In this document: piece by piece, positions 38,957 through 48,533 of the stretch
How positions within the stretch are numbered: position 1 is the first letter of the stretch
Layout: each line of letters opens with the position of its first letter
Assembly: GCF_023554995.1 (NCBI RefSeq)
Contig: NZ_JAMJPK010000001.1
Location: forward strand, 744,001-808,000
Source of the DNA: Halomonas gemina
Lineage (GTDB): Bacteria; Pseudomonadota; Gammaproteobacteria; Pseudomonadales; Halomonadaceae
Length of the DNA: 64,000 bases
Reading direction: 5' to 3'
Notes under the pieces: generated by a model
Seen by the model: the letters and a program-made list of their open reading frames with translations, nothing else
Told to the model about the DNA's origin: nothing
Database searches by the model: none
Translations under genes and position numbers: made by a program

Positions 38957-39970
38957 TTACACATCAAAGTCATCCAACTCGGCGCTAGCGTCTTGGCGCA
39001 GCAAGTGGGGAAAGGCCCGTGTCACCGCTCGTGTCGTGGGCAAATCCTTCAACTCGTGATGAAGCAGGCTGGCCACCAGCCTGGCCTGGGCTTCATCACG
39101 GTACCGCTTGGCCGGCTCACGGTCGGGCCGCTGGCTGACATACCACTTGTGCAGCACGAACGCCCGGGGGTCGGGCGTCGATAGCCGAAGCGGCATCCCC
39201 CGCTCATCGAAGACGACTGCCTCGAAGCGCGGCGATGCCACCAGCCACTTGAGTGACTCGATGGTCACCGGGGTCAGATCCCCCTCCTCCAGCAGATGCT
39301 CGAAGTCGTTCATCTGCAGAGGATCGCTGCCACCCTGGGTGATGAAGTCGACGCGATAGCCGATGTCATTGACAGCACAGAACATGAACGTCGCATCAGT
39401 GAACCGCTGGAAGGTCTTGTCGGTTCGGCGCAGCAGGGAGAGCAAGCCCTCGGGTTGTACCTGAGCCGCGATACGAACTCCCTGGCGGGCATCCATCAGC
39501 ACATCCACATCGGAGGTGGCCAGGTGCTCGGGCTCGACCAGCACGCCGGCCCGTGCCTCATACGCGTAGAGTGCATTGGTACCAATGATGCGGAAAGGAA
39601 CGCCCTGACGCTGCAGAGCACGAATGACGCGGGCGGCGATGAGAGGGAAACGGTGCAGCCGATTGGCTCGCACGTAAGCCGCATGCGTCTTCAACTGGTG
39701 CTTCAGGGCGTCTTCCCGCGCCTTGTGTGCCGCCTTCCTGGCGTCAAACGACGCCTTGATGGATTCCGTCTCGGGTGAACGCGGCCCCAGCGATTGGTTC
39801 TTGCCGTGGGAATACCCGCGGTAGAGATACTCGCGGCCAGCGATGAGCTTCCAGTGCATGGAGCCAGCCACCTGACGTGCTTGGCCACGATGCGCCTCCA
39901 ACGCCTCGAAGAGCTGGATAGCATTGGTGGCGACCTTGGCTTGCTCCAGTTGAAGCCGTGTGTAGCTCAC
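38957..39970 (-). CDS. Nucleotidyltransferase-fold protein (GSU2403/NTP_transf_8-like)
   Basis: 337 residues. A helical N-terminal third is followed by a nucleotidyltransferase core around RIIGTNALYAYEA, then LATSDVDVLMDA with the paired Asp residues, and a C-terminal segment RAFVLHKWYVSQR. It resembles GSU2403-like proteins of unknown function. It is not a sugar gene by sequence, yet it interrupts the polysaccharide cluster. An AT-rich patch (39990-40060) upstream suggests its own promoter, and tandem-repeat words flank it on both sides. It may be inserted defence or toxin-antitoxin-type cargo. Confidence 0.72.
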   Translation of the reverse strand: MSYTRLQLEQAKVATNAIQLFEALEAHRGQARQVAGSMHWKLIAGREYLYRGYSHGKNQSLGPRSPETESIKASFDARKAAHKAREDALKHQLKTHAAYVRANRLHRFPLIAARVIRALQRQGVPFRIIGTNALYAYEARAGVLVEPEHLATSDVDVLMDARQGVRIAAQVQPEGLLSLLRRTDKTFQRFTDATFMFCAVNDIGYRVDFITQGGSDPLQMNDFEHLLEEGDLTPVTIESLKWLVASPRFEAVVFDERGMPLRLSTPDPRAFVLHKWYVSQRPDREPAKRYRDEAQARLVASLLHHELKDLPTTRAVTRAFPHLLRQDASAELDDFDV

Positions 39971-40113
39971 GCTGTTTCCTCATGCAGATGACCCTACTCG
40001 GCATCTTAACTAAAAAAACAACATATGTATTGGAGATTTAGTTAACCACCTCACGAGCAAATCAGACAACGCCCTCTAACCTCACCTCTCGCACCTCGAA
40101 CCTCACCCCTCCC

Positions 40114-41151
40114 TCACATCCCCACCACCTGATACGGCAGCCACCAGTCTGAATGCACCGCAAAGAACAGCCAGACGAAAAGCACGGCCGTGTAGTAGGC
40201 CACCACCCCCGCCACGATATAGGCGCGATGGAAGGTATCTCCCACGATCAGATGCAGGCGCGAGAACACGAACACCTGCAGCGGAATGAGATAGAGCGCC
40301 ACCCGATCCGTGGCCGTGGAAGACATCACCACCAGCGGCAGGCAGGCGATGGCCAGTACCGACATCCACCACCACAGCCGCTGTTCGGCATGGCTCAGCC
40401 GCATGTACCGGTTCAGCAGCAGGAACAGCACTGCCGGCACGGCGTTCATCAGCACCCGAATCAGCCCACCCTGGGACTGATAATCCGCCTCCACATAGTT
40501 GGCCCAGAGCTGGTCGACGGAATCAAACAGAAACAGGTAGCCACCGATCAGCGAGGCGGCACCGCCCCAGGCCAAGGAGGCGAAACGGTTCTGGCTGGCG
40601 GCCAGGCCGGCCACCGGCAGCATCAGCACCGCACTCTTGTGGAAGGCGGCGCCGATCAGCACCCAGACCACGAACACGCGCACGCGATTATCGCCGAGGG
40701 CCACCAGTCCCAGCAGCACGAAACCCAGCGCCACCGCCTGGCGGGAATAGCCCATGCCCACCACGATGATCAGGTAGGGCACCGCCACCAGCAGCGCCAG
40801 CCAGGGCAGCGGCTGACGGCGGGCAAAGGCAATCACCCCGCTCATCAGGATGGCGCCGCACATCAGGTTGACCCAGTAGATGTTACCGCCCAGGTTCACC
40901 GCCAGCCAGTTGAGCAGGTAGTAGCCGGGATCGCCGTGCGTCAGCACCTCGAACAGGGACATGGCGGCGGCCTGATCGACATAGCGCAGGTAGGCGCCCC
41001 AGTCGCCGCCCACCTGAAAACGCAGGCCAATCGCCAAGGTAAAGACCGCGCCGATCAGCCACCACATCGTGGGGCGCGAGGCGGGTGTCAGCCGCCGCTG
41101 GGAGAGCACCCCCGCGGCGGGAATCAGAAAGAGTATCCAGTAGGGCAGCAT
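40114..41151 (-). CDS. EpsG-family polysaccharide polymerase
   Basis: 345 residues from ATG 41151; the upstream open frame to 41397 overlaps asnB and lacks family sequence. About ten hydrophobic spans are present, with RFQVGGDWGAYLRYVDQA near residue 46 and GYSRQAVALGFVL in the middle, the EpsG pattern. It would polymerise the repeat unit at the periplasmic face, Wzy-like. It is separated from asnB by 52 bp. Confidence 0.85.
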   Translation of the reverse strand: MLPYWILFLIPAAGVLSQRRLTPASRPTMWWLIGAVFTLAIGLRFQVGGDWGAYLRYVDQAAAMSLFEVLTHGDPGYYLLNWLAVNLGGNIYWVNLMCGAILMSGVIAFARRQPLPWLALLVAVPYLIIVVGMGYSRQAVALGFVLLGLVALGDNRVRVFVVWVLIGAAFHKSAVLMLPVAGLAASQNRFASLAWGGAASLIGGYLFLFDSVDQLWANYVEADYQSQGGLIRVLMNAVPAVLFLLLNRYMRLSHAEQRLWWWMSVLAIACLPLVVMSSTATDRVALYLIPLQVFVFSRLHLIVGDTFHRAYIVAGVVAYYTAVLFVWLFFAVHSDWWLPYQVVGM

Positions 41152-41203
41152 AGGGCTCACTTGCAAGCGAAGCGCCGCTTCGGCAGCGCTTAGGAAACGG
41201 GGT

Positions 41204-43219
41204 TCAGGGCAGGCCAGGTCGCCAGCGCCGTTGCCAGGCCAGCAGCTGCAGTACGGCCCACAGCTGCTGGGCGTGGTGGCCCTGGCCCTTGAGGTGGGCC
41301 TGCCACAGGCGGCGCACCTGGCCGGCATCCAGCATCGGCAGCGCCTGCAGGCTGGCGGTGGAGAGCAGGTCCTCCGCCCAGTCGCGCAGCGGGCCACTTA
41401 GCCAGGCATCCAGCGGGATGGCGAAACCCATCTTGGGCCGGTCGATCAGCTCACGGGGCACATGGCGATAGAGCAGCTGGCGCAGCACCCACTTGCCCTG
41501 CCCCTCCTTGAGCCGGGTCTCGACGGGAATGTGCCAGGCGGTATGGAACACCTCGGGGTCGAGGAAGGGTACGCGCACCTCCAGGCTGCTGGCCATGCTG
41601 GCCCGGTCTACCTTCACCAACACGTCGTCAACCATGTAGTGAAGCGTGTCCATCAGCAGCATCCACTCCACGCTATCGAACTGCTGCAGGGCCGGGAACA
41701 GCGCCTTCGGGGTCTGTCCGCTGCACTCCCCTTCCAGTAGCGCGGCGGGCTCACGGTTCATCGAGGCCACGCCGACGAACAGCGCACGCTCGCTAGGGCT
41801 TTCCAGCACCGCGGCCAGCTTGTGCAGTTTCTCACCGAAGGTGCGCACCTGCAGGCGGCTCGGCAATACCCTGCCGCCCAGCCGCATCAGCGCATCGTAG
41901 CCTTGGGCGGGAATCGCCTTGAGCGAACCGCCCAGCGCCCGGCGCGCCGGCAGCGGCAGGCGCTTGAGCTTGTGCCAGATCCGCGGCACCCACAGATGGC
42001 GGTTGTAGCCGCCGAACAGTTCGTCACCGGCATCGCCGGAGAGCGCCACGGTGACGTGCTCGCGGGTCAGCCGGGAGACCAGCGCGGTAGGCAGCTGGGA
42101 GGAATCGGCGAAGGGCTCGTCATAGAGCTCGGGCAGCTTGGGCACCAGGTCCAGCGCCATCTGGGAGGTGGCTTGGAGCGTCATGTGCTCGGTGCCCAGG
42201 TGGGCCGCCACCGCCTCGGCGTGGCTCGATTCATCGTAGCGGGCATCGTCGAAGCCCACCGAGAAGGTGCGCACCGGCGCCTCGGCCTGTTGCTGCATCA
42301 GCGCCACGATCAGCGAGCTATCGATGCCGCCCGATAGAAAGGCCCCCAGGGGCACATCGGCCAGCATGCGACTCTTAACGGACTGGCCCAGCGCCTGTTC
42401 GACGGCGGAAACCGCCGCCTCGGGTTCATTCAAGGGCTCGGCCTGCATCGATTCCCGCGCCGCCTGCTCCGCGGACCACCAATGCACCGGCGCCGGCAGC
42501 TGGCCGGCCTGCACATCCGCGTGGGTGATCGTCACCAGAGAACCCGGCGGCAGCTTGGCCACCCCCTGGAAGATGCTCGCCTCGCCGCCCACGCAGCCGA
42601 AGCGCAGGTAGCCTTCCAGTGCCTGCTCGGCCAGGGTGCCCTGCCATTGGGGGTGGGCCATCAGCGCCTTGAGCTCGGAACCGAACAGCAACGACCCACG
42701 CCCCGTGACCGGCTCGCCCTCACCACTGCTAGCACCCTGGGCAAAGCCAACGTAGAGCGGCTTTTCGCCGAAACGATCCCGCGCCAGAGTCAGCGTCCGC
42801 TCCTGGCGATCCCACAGCGCGATGGCAAACATCCCCACACAGCGCTTGAGCGTTTCTTCCACACCCCACGCTGAAAACGCCGCCAGCAACGTCTCGGTAT
42901 CCGAATGCCCCCGCCACTGTGGTACCTCACCTCTCGCCCCTCTTACCTCGCTCCTGAGCCTTTCGTGATTATAAATCTCACCATTAAAGGCGATCACATA
43001 ACGCCCGCATGCCGAGTGCATGGGCTGATGCCCCGCTGGAGAAAGATCGAGAATAGAGAGCCGCCGATGGCCCAGCACCAGCCCGGCGCCCTCTTCGGCC
43101 CAGTGGCCTTCGCTATCCGGGCCGCGGTGGATGATGGCTGCGGTCATGGCCTGAATGGCGCCCAACCCCGCCCTGGCATCGAACCCGCTCGGTTGCAGAA
43201 AACCCGCCAGTCCACACAT
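41204..43219 (-). CDS. asnB: Asparagine synthase, glutamine-hydrolysing (EPS-locus AsnB)
   Basis: 671 residues. Cys2 (MCGLAGF) starts an active class II amidotransferase domain and SGGIDSS marks the synthetase PP-loop near residue 300. In polysaccharide loci AsnB-like enzymes commonly amidate uronic acids, which would fit the dehydrogenases here; plain asparagine synthesis is possible. The ATG overlaps the galE stop by one base. Codons near residue 87-100 (SEVRGARGEVP) are built from GAGGTG-type repeat words. Confidence 0.9.
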   Translation of the reverse strand: MCGLAGFLQPSGFDARAGLGAIQAMTAAIIHRGPDSEGHWAEEGAGLVLGHRRLSILDLSPAGHQPMHSACGRYVIAFNGEIYNHERLRSEVRGARGEVPQWRGHSDTETLLAAFSAWGVEETLKRCVGMFAIALWDRQERTLTLARDRFGEKPLYVGFAQGASSGEGEPVTGRGSLLFGSELKALMAHPQWQGTLAEQALEGYLRFGCVGGEASIFQGVAKLPPGSLVTITHADVQAGQLPAPVHWWSAEQAARESMQAEPLNEPEAAVSAVEQALGQSVKSRMLADVPLGAFLSGGIDSSLIVALMQQQAEAPVRTFSVGFDDARYDESSHAEAVAAHLGTEHMTLQATSQMALDLVPKLPELYDEPFADSSQLPTALVSRLTREHVTVALSGDAGDELFGGYNRHLWVPRIWHKLKRLPLPARRALGGSLKAIPAQGYDALMRLGGRVLPSRLQVRTFGEKLHKLAAVLESPSERALFVGVASMNREPAALLEGECSGQTPKALFPALQQFDSVEWMLLMDTLHYMVDDVLVKVDRASMASSLEVRVPFLDPEVFHTAWHIPVETRLKEGQGKWVLRQLLYRHVPRELIDRPKMGFAIPLDAWLSGPLRDWAEDLLSTASLQALPMLDAGQVRRLWQAHLKGQGHHAQQLWAVLQLLAWQRRWRPGLP

Positions 43220-44232
43220 CAGTCGTACCCTTCCGGGTTGGCCTGCTGCCAGCGCCAGACGTCCATCATCATGGCATCCAGGTCGCGCCGAGCCTTCCAG
43301 CAGAGTTCTTCCCTCGCCTTGCCGGGATCCGCCCAGAACGCCGGCAGGTCACCCGCACGCCGGGGCGCGAAATGGTAGGGCACGCTACGGCCGCTGGCCG
43401 TCTCGAAGGCGCGCACCATCTCCAGCACGGAATAGCCCCGCCCGGTGCCCAGATTCCAGACGTTCACCCCCGAGCGGGTGTCCAGTGCCTCTAGCGCCGC
43501 TAGATGGCCTTCCACCAGGTCCATCACGTGCAGGTAGTCCCGCACCCCGGTGCCGTCGTCGGTGGGATAGTCGCTGCCGAACACGGCCAGCGACTCCCGC
43601 CGCTCGGTGGCCACCTGAGCGATGTAGGGCACCAGGTTGTTGGGCGTGCCGCGCGGCGACTCGCCGATGCGCCCGCTCTCGTGCGCCCCTGTCGGATTGA
43701 AGTAGCGCAGCACCCCGATATGCCAGCGCTCGTCGGAAACGGCCAGGTCGGACAACACCTGCTCGACCATCAGCTTGGAACGGCCGTAGGGGTTGCTAGG
43801 TGTACCCGTGGGTAGGCCCTCGTGCCAGGGCAAGGGATGGCCCTCTCCGTAGACGGTGGCCGATGAGCTAAACACCAGGCGGTGTGCACCCGCCCCCTCC
43901 ATGGCCTGGCACAGGGTGACAGTTCCGCCCACATTATTCTCGAAGTAGGCCAGCGGCTGCTGGACGCTCTCGCCCACGGCCTTGAGCCCGGCAAAGTGCA
44001 TCACCGCATCAATCCTCTGCTCGGCGAACAGCTTGTCCAGCAGTGCCCGGTCCCGCACATCACCTTCGATGAAGGGCACCTCCCCACCACCGAGTTCCGC
44101 GGCTCGCGCTACCGCCACGGCCGAGCCATTGGCCAAGTTATCTAGCGCCACCACCTGATGGCCCGCCTCCAGCAGCACCACGATGGCATGAGAGCCGATG
44201 TAGCCGGCCCCTCCCGTTACCAATATTCTCAT
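43219..44232 (-). CDS. galE: UDP-glucose 4-epimerase
   Basis: 337 residues, an SDR-family enzyme: TGGAGYIGSH at the N-terminus and the YxxxK pair in NPYGRSK. It interconverts UDP-glucose and UDP-galactose. The start codon overlaps the stop of the GT4 gene upstream (ATGA). It supplies Gal units to the neighbouring transferases. Confidence 0.96.
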   Translation of the reverse strand: MRILVTGGAGYIGSHAIVVLLEAGHQVVALDNLANGSAVAVARAAELGGGEVPFIEGDVRDRALLDKLFAEQRIDAVMHFAGLKAVGESVQQPLAYFENNVGGTVTLCQAMEGAGAHRLVFSSSATVYGEGHPLPWHEGLPTGTPSNPYGRSKLMVEQVLSDLAVSDERWHIGVLRYFNPTGAHESGRIGESPRGTPNNLVPYIAQVATERRESLAVFGSDYPTDDGTGVRDYLHVMDLVEGHLAALEALDTRSGVNVWNLGTGRGYSVLEMVRAFETASGRSVPYHFAPRRAGDLPAFWADPGKAREELCWKARRDLDAMMMDVWRWQQANPEGYD

Positions 44233-45344
44233 TTCACCCCTTCAGGTTCTTTGTAAGCGGTCTGATACACAGCCAGGTAACGATCCGCCATGACGTCGAG
44301 CGAAAAGCGCGCCATCACTCGCTCGCGCGAAGCGCTGCCCAACTGCTCGCGCTCCTCCGGCGAAAGCCGCAAGACCCGCTCCATCGCCGCCGCCAGGGCA
44401 GTATTATCACGCGGCGGGACCAAGAAACCGTCTTCGCCCACCACTTCGCGCACCCCGCCGCAATCGGTGGCCACCACCGGCCGCTCGCAGGCCATGGCCT
44501 CTGCTACCACCAAGCCGAACCCCTCCCAGGCCGAAGGCAGCACGAACACATCACAGGCGGACATCAACGCCGGTACATCATGGCGCACGCCGAGAAAGCG
44601 CACCCGATCCACCATGCCAAGCGATTGTGCCAAGGCTTCCAGTTCACCGCGCAACGGCCCTTCGCCCACGATCGCCAGTTGCGGTGGGATGGCGCCAGGA
44701 TCAAGGTGGGCGAAGGCACGCAAGAGGTTCGGGTAATCCTTCTGCTCCCAGAGCCGGCCCACGGCGAGCAGCAGCGGAGTGTACCCATCGAGACCTAGCT
44801 CCGCCCGAACCCGCACCCGCGCGGCCGGGTCGAAGGCGAATGCCGCCGTATCGATACCGTTGTGGATGGCGATCATCCGCCCCGGCCGCAGAGCCCACTG
44901 CGCCTCGAAGGCCTCAACTGCCTCGTCGGAGACATTGGTGGAGATATCCGCCAACCGGTCGGTCAGACGATAGGCGACCATGCGCAACCGCCCCTCCTCG
45001 TTGGTATTGTGCGCACTGGAAACCAATCGCGGCATGGGTGTGACCATCCGCAGCAGGCGGGTGAGGAGATTGGCATGCACCAGGTGGCTATTGACCACAT
45101 CCGGCTGAAACGCTCGGACCAGCCGGCGGAAGCGCCCCAGTGCCGCCAGAACACCCGGCGGGCTGCGCCGCATGTTCAGGTTCTCCAACCGCACCCGCGG
45201 GTCGCTCGGTCGCAACTCCGCCTCGCCGTGAAAGCGCACGAGCATGACCTCATGGTCGTCGGCAGCGTACTGATCCGCCAGAGCTGTCAGCAGGCGCTCT
45301 GCACCACCAACGCCCAGGCTGGTAATCGTCAGTAGGATTCTCAC
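44229..45344 (-). CDS. GT4 glycosyltransferase 3
   Basis: 371 residues from the GTG at 45344, which has a GGGGTGG ribosome site; an upstream GTG at 45383 is possible. GT4 features are ITSLGVGGAERL at the N-terminus, LLAVGRLWEQKDYPNLL in the hinge and FVLPSAWEGFGLVVAEAM in the donor site. It probably adds one sugar of the repeat unit. The substrate is unknown. Confidence 0.87.
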   Translation of the reverse strand: MRILLTITSLGVGGAERLLTALADQYAADDHEVMLVRFHGEAELRPSDPRVRLENLNMRRSPPGVLAALGRFRRLVRAFQPDVVNSHLVHANLLTRLLRMVTPMPRLVSSAHNTNEEGRLRMVAYRLTDRLADISTNVSDEAVEAFEAQWALRPGRMIAIHNGIDTAAFAFDPAARVRVRAELGLDGYTPLLLAVGRLWEQKDYPNLLRAFAHLDPGAIPPQLAIVGEGPLRGELEALAQSLGMVDRVRFLGVRHDVPALMSACDVFVLPSAWEGFGLVVAEAMACERPVVATDCGGVREVVGEDGFLVPPRDNTALAAAMERVLRLSPEEREQLGSASRERVMARFSLDVMADRYLAVYQTAYKEPEGVK

Positions 45345-45402
45345 CGATCCACCCCACCGGGTGTGATAGAGCCAACACGGCACCTCCCATACGAAAGAAA
45401 CC

Positions 45403-46497
45403 TCATTTCAGCCCCAACTCGCCAAACATCGCTTCCCACTCCTGCCGTATACCGTCGGGCCGGTAACGCCGTGCGTTTTCCCTCGCCGCTCGCGCCATTA
45501 GGGCCCGCTCAGCGGCATTGCTCATAAGTTCCGTAAGCCCCTCGGCCAGTGCCTGTGGATCTTCCTGCTTCACCAAACGACCACTGCCACCGGCCAGTAC
45601 CTCGCGGGGGCCGGTGGGGCAGTCGGCGGAAACACTGGGCAGGCCGAAGTGCTGGGCCTCGAGCAGCGTCATGGGCAGCCCTTCCCAGCGCGAACTCATC
45701 ACGTACAGGTCCGCGGCGGCATATTCCCGAGCCATATCCCGCACCTGGCCGACGAAGACCACCGAATCCTCGATGCCCAGTTCCGCCGCCAACGCCTTCA
45801 GCGCGGCCTCTTCCTCGCCGCCACCGACGATTCGCAACACCCAGCCGTTTCTCGCCTCGCCGAGGTAGTGCCAGGCACGCATCAAGACGTCGAAGCCCTT
45901 CTGGCGGGTGAGGCGGCCGACGGCCAACGCAATCGCGGGCGCGTCCAGCGGGCGCGGTGATACCGGCTCACTCTCCGGGAAGCGGGGAATCGGGTTCCAG
46001 ATGGCCTGGACCCGATCAACGATGCGGTACTTGCGGCGCCATGCCTCGGCATCCCGCTCGGTGAGCACCACCACCCGGTCGCTCAGGCGCGAGGCCGCCA
46101 GCCGGGCCAGGTCACGCATGCGCGTGCCGTGGCTCGTGGCCAGGTTGAAGTGCTCCCAGCAGATCACCTTCACCGGCGAGTGCCACACCCAGGGCACGCA
46201 GAAGGCGAACAGAATGGAGTCCACCAGGATCATCGCGTCAGCGCCGGATTCACGAGCCTCGGCCTTCAGGAAGCGCGAAATTGCCGCAGCCCTGCGCAGA
46301 CTGCCGCCAGCCGCCGCCAGGCCGGCGGTCTTCACGCGGACGGCATCCGGCATGTCGAACCAGGGTTCCGCTGGGCCGAAAAGGCTCAGGATGGTTATCT
46401 CGTGACCCGCTTCGGACAGCGCCGCCGCGATCTCCGTCGTCACTCGTTCGGTACCGCCGTATGCGGAAATATCCCCAAGAACAAACAAAAGCTTCAC
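45403..46497 (-). CDS. GT4 glycosyltransferase 2
   Basis: 364 residues from a GTG start overlapping the previous stop (GTGA). GT4 features are GDISAYGGTERVT, ALAVGRLTRQKGFDVLM and YVMSSRWEGLPMTLLEAQ. It is an inverting-fold GT-B enzyme of retaining GT4 type acting on the lipid-linked intermediate; the donor cannot be assigned. It is GC-rich, unlike the genes just upstream of it. Confidence 0.87.
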   Translation of the reverse strand: MKLLFVLGDISAYGGTERVTTEIAAALSEAGHEITILSLFGPAEPWFDMPDAVRVKTAGLAAAGGSLRRAAAISRFLKAEARESGADAMILVDSILFAFCVPWVWHSPVKVICWEHFNLATSHGTRMRDLARLAASRLSDRVVVLTERDAEAWRRKYRIVDRVQAIWNPIPRFPESEPVSPRPLDAPAIALAVGRLTRQKGFDVLMRAWHYLGEARNGWVLRIVGGGEEEAALKALAAELGIEDSVVFVGQVRDMAREYAAADLYVMSSRWEGLPMTLLEAQHFGLPSVSADCPTGPREVLAGGSGRLVKQEDPQALAEGLTELMSNAAERALMARAARENARRYRPDGIRQEWEAMFGELGLK

Positions 46498-47600
46498 GGT
46501 GATTCCACTCCCATGACACGCAGATATTGCCGAGCCACGGTCTGGGCTTCAAACTGTTTCAAATGTTCGGCCAGCGCTGCCGGATCGACTGGATGCTCCT
46601 TGGCTCGCAGAATGGCATCGGCCATGGCCTGACTATCACCGACAGGTACCAGCTGACCGAAATGGCCTTTCGCAAGAATTTCGCTGGGGCCACTGGGACA
46701 GTCTGTCGATACTACTGTCGCGCCCACTCCCAAGGCCTCGACCAATACATTGCCAAATCCCTCCCAAGCGGAAGACAGAGCAAAAACATCCGCCTGTGCA
46801 AAGTAGTCCAAGGGATTGTTCACGAAACCCACAAGATCCACCTTATCAGCAATGTCAAGTTGATGGATTTCCAGACGAAGAGCCTCCTCACACTCACCTT
46901 GCCCCAGTATCACTAGCCGCGTATCGGCCGTTAGATTCGCCAATGCAATGGCCTTCAACAAGACATCCTGCTGCTTCTGCGCCGACAGCCGTCCCGCTGT
47001 GACTACAGAAATCCAGCTGCTCTTAGAGTCTAACCAAGAGTGCACTCGGCGATACTGCCCGGCTTTCGGACTACACTCGAAGGCTGGATTATAAATCGTG
47101 ACAGCCTTATTTTTTTTAAGACCAGCAGTAGATATGACATCCTCCTTGACCCCTTCAGAGATAGCTACCACTCTTTTGGCCTTTGGCAGGTACCATCTAG
47201 CGGCCAAAGGCATCAGGTACCGTTCCTTCCATCGTGGAGATTCTCGGCAATGGGTCGAGAAATGGTTAGGGATTCGAGCGACAACAGGCACTTTACCTTT
47301 CGACCTTCTTGAGGCCTGGATAGCGATAATAGAGGCGCCTTCCATCATTCCCAACAAAACAAAGGGCTGACGTTGATCAATATAGGAGATAATCGAGTTA
47401 CGCCAATGACTTGCACCTGGTTGCTCCGGAAAAATAACCTCACAACTATCAGGAACTGAATCTAGATAATCGCCCTCTCTGCTTCCCAGCAGAAAATCAA
47501 CGTCATGCCCAGCCTCGACAAATTCTCGGCTCAAGTTGATTGCCATGCGCTCGGCGCCTCCGCCAGCCAACGAGTACACCGCTATGCCAATACGCGCCAT
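46494..47600 (-). CDS. GT4 glycosyltransferase 1
   Basis: 368 residues from ATG 47600 with GGGG five to six bases upstream (a GTG lies two codons earlier). Motifs are VYSLAGGGAERMAINL, VTAGRLSAQKQQDVLL and ALSSAWEGFGNVLVEAL. Base composition falls from here leftwards in transcription order upstream, marking the edge of the low-GC block. The acceptor and donor are unknown. Confidence 0.86.
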   Translation of the reverse strand: MARIGIAVYSLAGGGAERMAINLSREFVEAGHDVDFLLGSREGDYLDSVPDSCEVIFPEQPGASHWRNSIISYIDQRQPFVLLGMMEGASIIAIQASRRSKGKVPVVARIPNHFSTHCRESPRWKERYLMPLAARWYLPKAKRVVAISEGVKEDVISTAGLKKNKAVTIYNPAFECSPKAGQYRRVHSWLDSKSSWISVVTAGRLSAQKQQDVLLKAIALANLTADTRLVILGQGECEEALRLEIHQLDIADKVDLVGFVNNPLDYFAQADVFALSSAWEGFGNVLVEALGVGATVVSTDCPSGPSEILAKGHFGQLVPVGDSQAMADAILRAKEHPVDPAALAEHLKQFEAQTVARQYLRVMGVESP

Positions 47601-47615
47601 AGTCACCCCGAGTCT

Positions 47616-48518
47616 TTAATGCCGCAACCAGTGCGAAAGATCACGTCCTAACAGAGTTTCAAGCTTTTCCACCTGTGGCCGAAAGGCATCCTCAAGCTCA
47701 TGAACAAAATGCTCTGGCAGCCGTTCTTTTTTTCCTTTTTCAATATTATACTTTTCCATCCATCGGCTGGGTGTTATGCCCACTGCGTTACCCATTTTCT
47801 TCAGTGGCCCATAGAGCCTGCCGAGTCTCTCGGGAAGATTTTTATGCAGCAAAGCCAGATTTTTATTCTTCAACCGCTTTCTTTCATTGACAACTTCAAA
47901 AGAATTCGGAAGAACAGGGCTCACCTCTAGAAAACTCAGCACATCCCTGTAGACTCCTTCGACATCCTGCTTCACGTCATCATGAAGTATGACTAACCGT
48001 TGTGAGGCCGGGACAATGCTCATAAGTTTCTCAACCTGGTCACCCAGACACCCGACTTCATAATACTGGAGAATATTCGGCTCGACACAAGAAGGGGGAA
48101 TGTTCTGGCCCTGTCGCCTTGCTGCCTGCAAGGACCAAGCATACTCAAAGTTATGCTCATCCTCAGAAAGGTTGTAACAAAGCTCGGAGTGGTACGCTTG
48201 AATCATCTCAACCGGGTTACGCAGCATCGCGATGATTTTGGCATCAGGGTTCTCCGCCATGATGCTGTGCACTGCGTTTTTGGAAAATAGATAGCTGGCG
48301 GAAGCTTCACCTACAATAGACGAAGCAGGCGCATCGTCAAACAAGCGAGAGTAACTTTTATGATCATCAATCCGATCGCGCAGCCTCAAGTCATCGCTAT
48401 AAAAATGAGGCTCTTTCAATTCAGGTAGGAATATTTCTGGATGATCTTTCAAATAGTAATACAGCATCGTCGTCCCGCACTTTTGCGCACCGACAATAAA
48501 AAAGCTTGGAGTACCCAC
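47616..48518 (-). CDS. Sulfotransferase family protein
   Basis: 300 residues. The PAPS 5'-phosphate loop is VGAQKCGTTMLYYYLKDHP near residue 8, and the 3'-phosphate block is MLRNPVEMIQAYHSE near residue 99. It would transfer sulfate from PAPS to a sugar of the surface polymer, giving a sulfated exopolysaccharide. It overlaps neither neighbour (9 and 15 bp gaps) and belongs to the low-GC block. Confidence 0.88.
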   Translation of the reverse strand: MGTPSFFIVGAQKCGTTMLYYYLKDHPEIFLPELKEPHFYSDDLRLRDRIDDHKSYSRLFDDAPASSIVGEASASYLFSKNAVHSIMAENPDAKIIAMLRNPVEMIQAYHSELCYNLSEDEHNFEYAWSLQAARRQGQNIPPSCVEPNILQYYEVGCLGDQVEKLMSIVPASQRLVILHDDVKQDVEGVYRDVLSFLEVSPVLPNSFEVVNERKRLKNKNLALLHKNLPERLGRLYGPLKKMGNAVGITPSRWMEKYNIEKGKKERLPEHFVHELEDAFRPQVEKLETLLGRDLSHWLRH

Positions 48519-48533
48519 AAAAAATCCAGCCTA

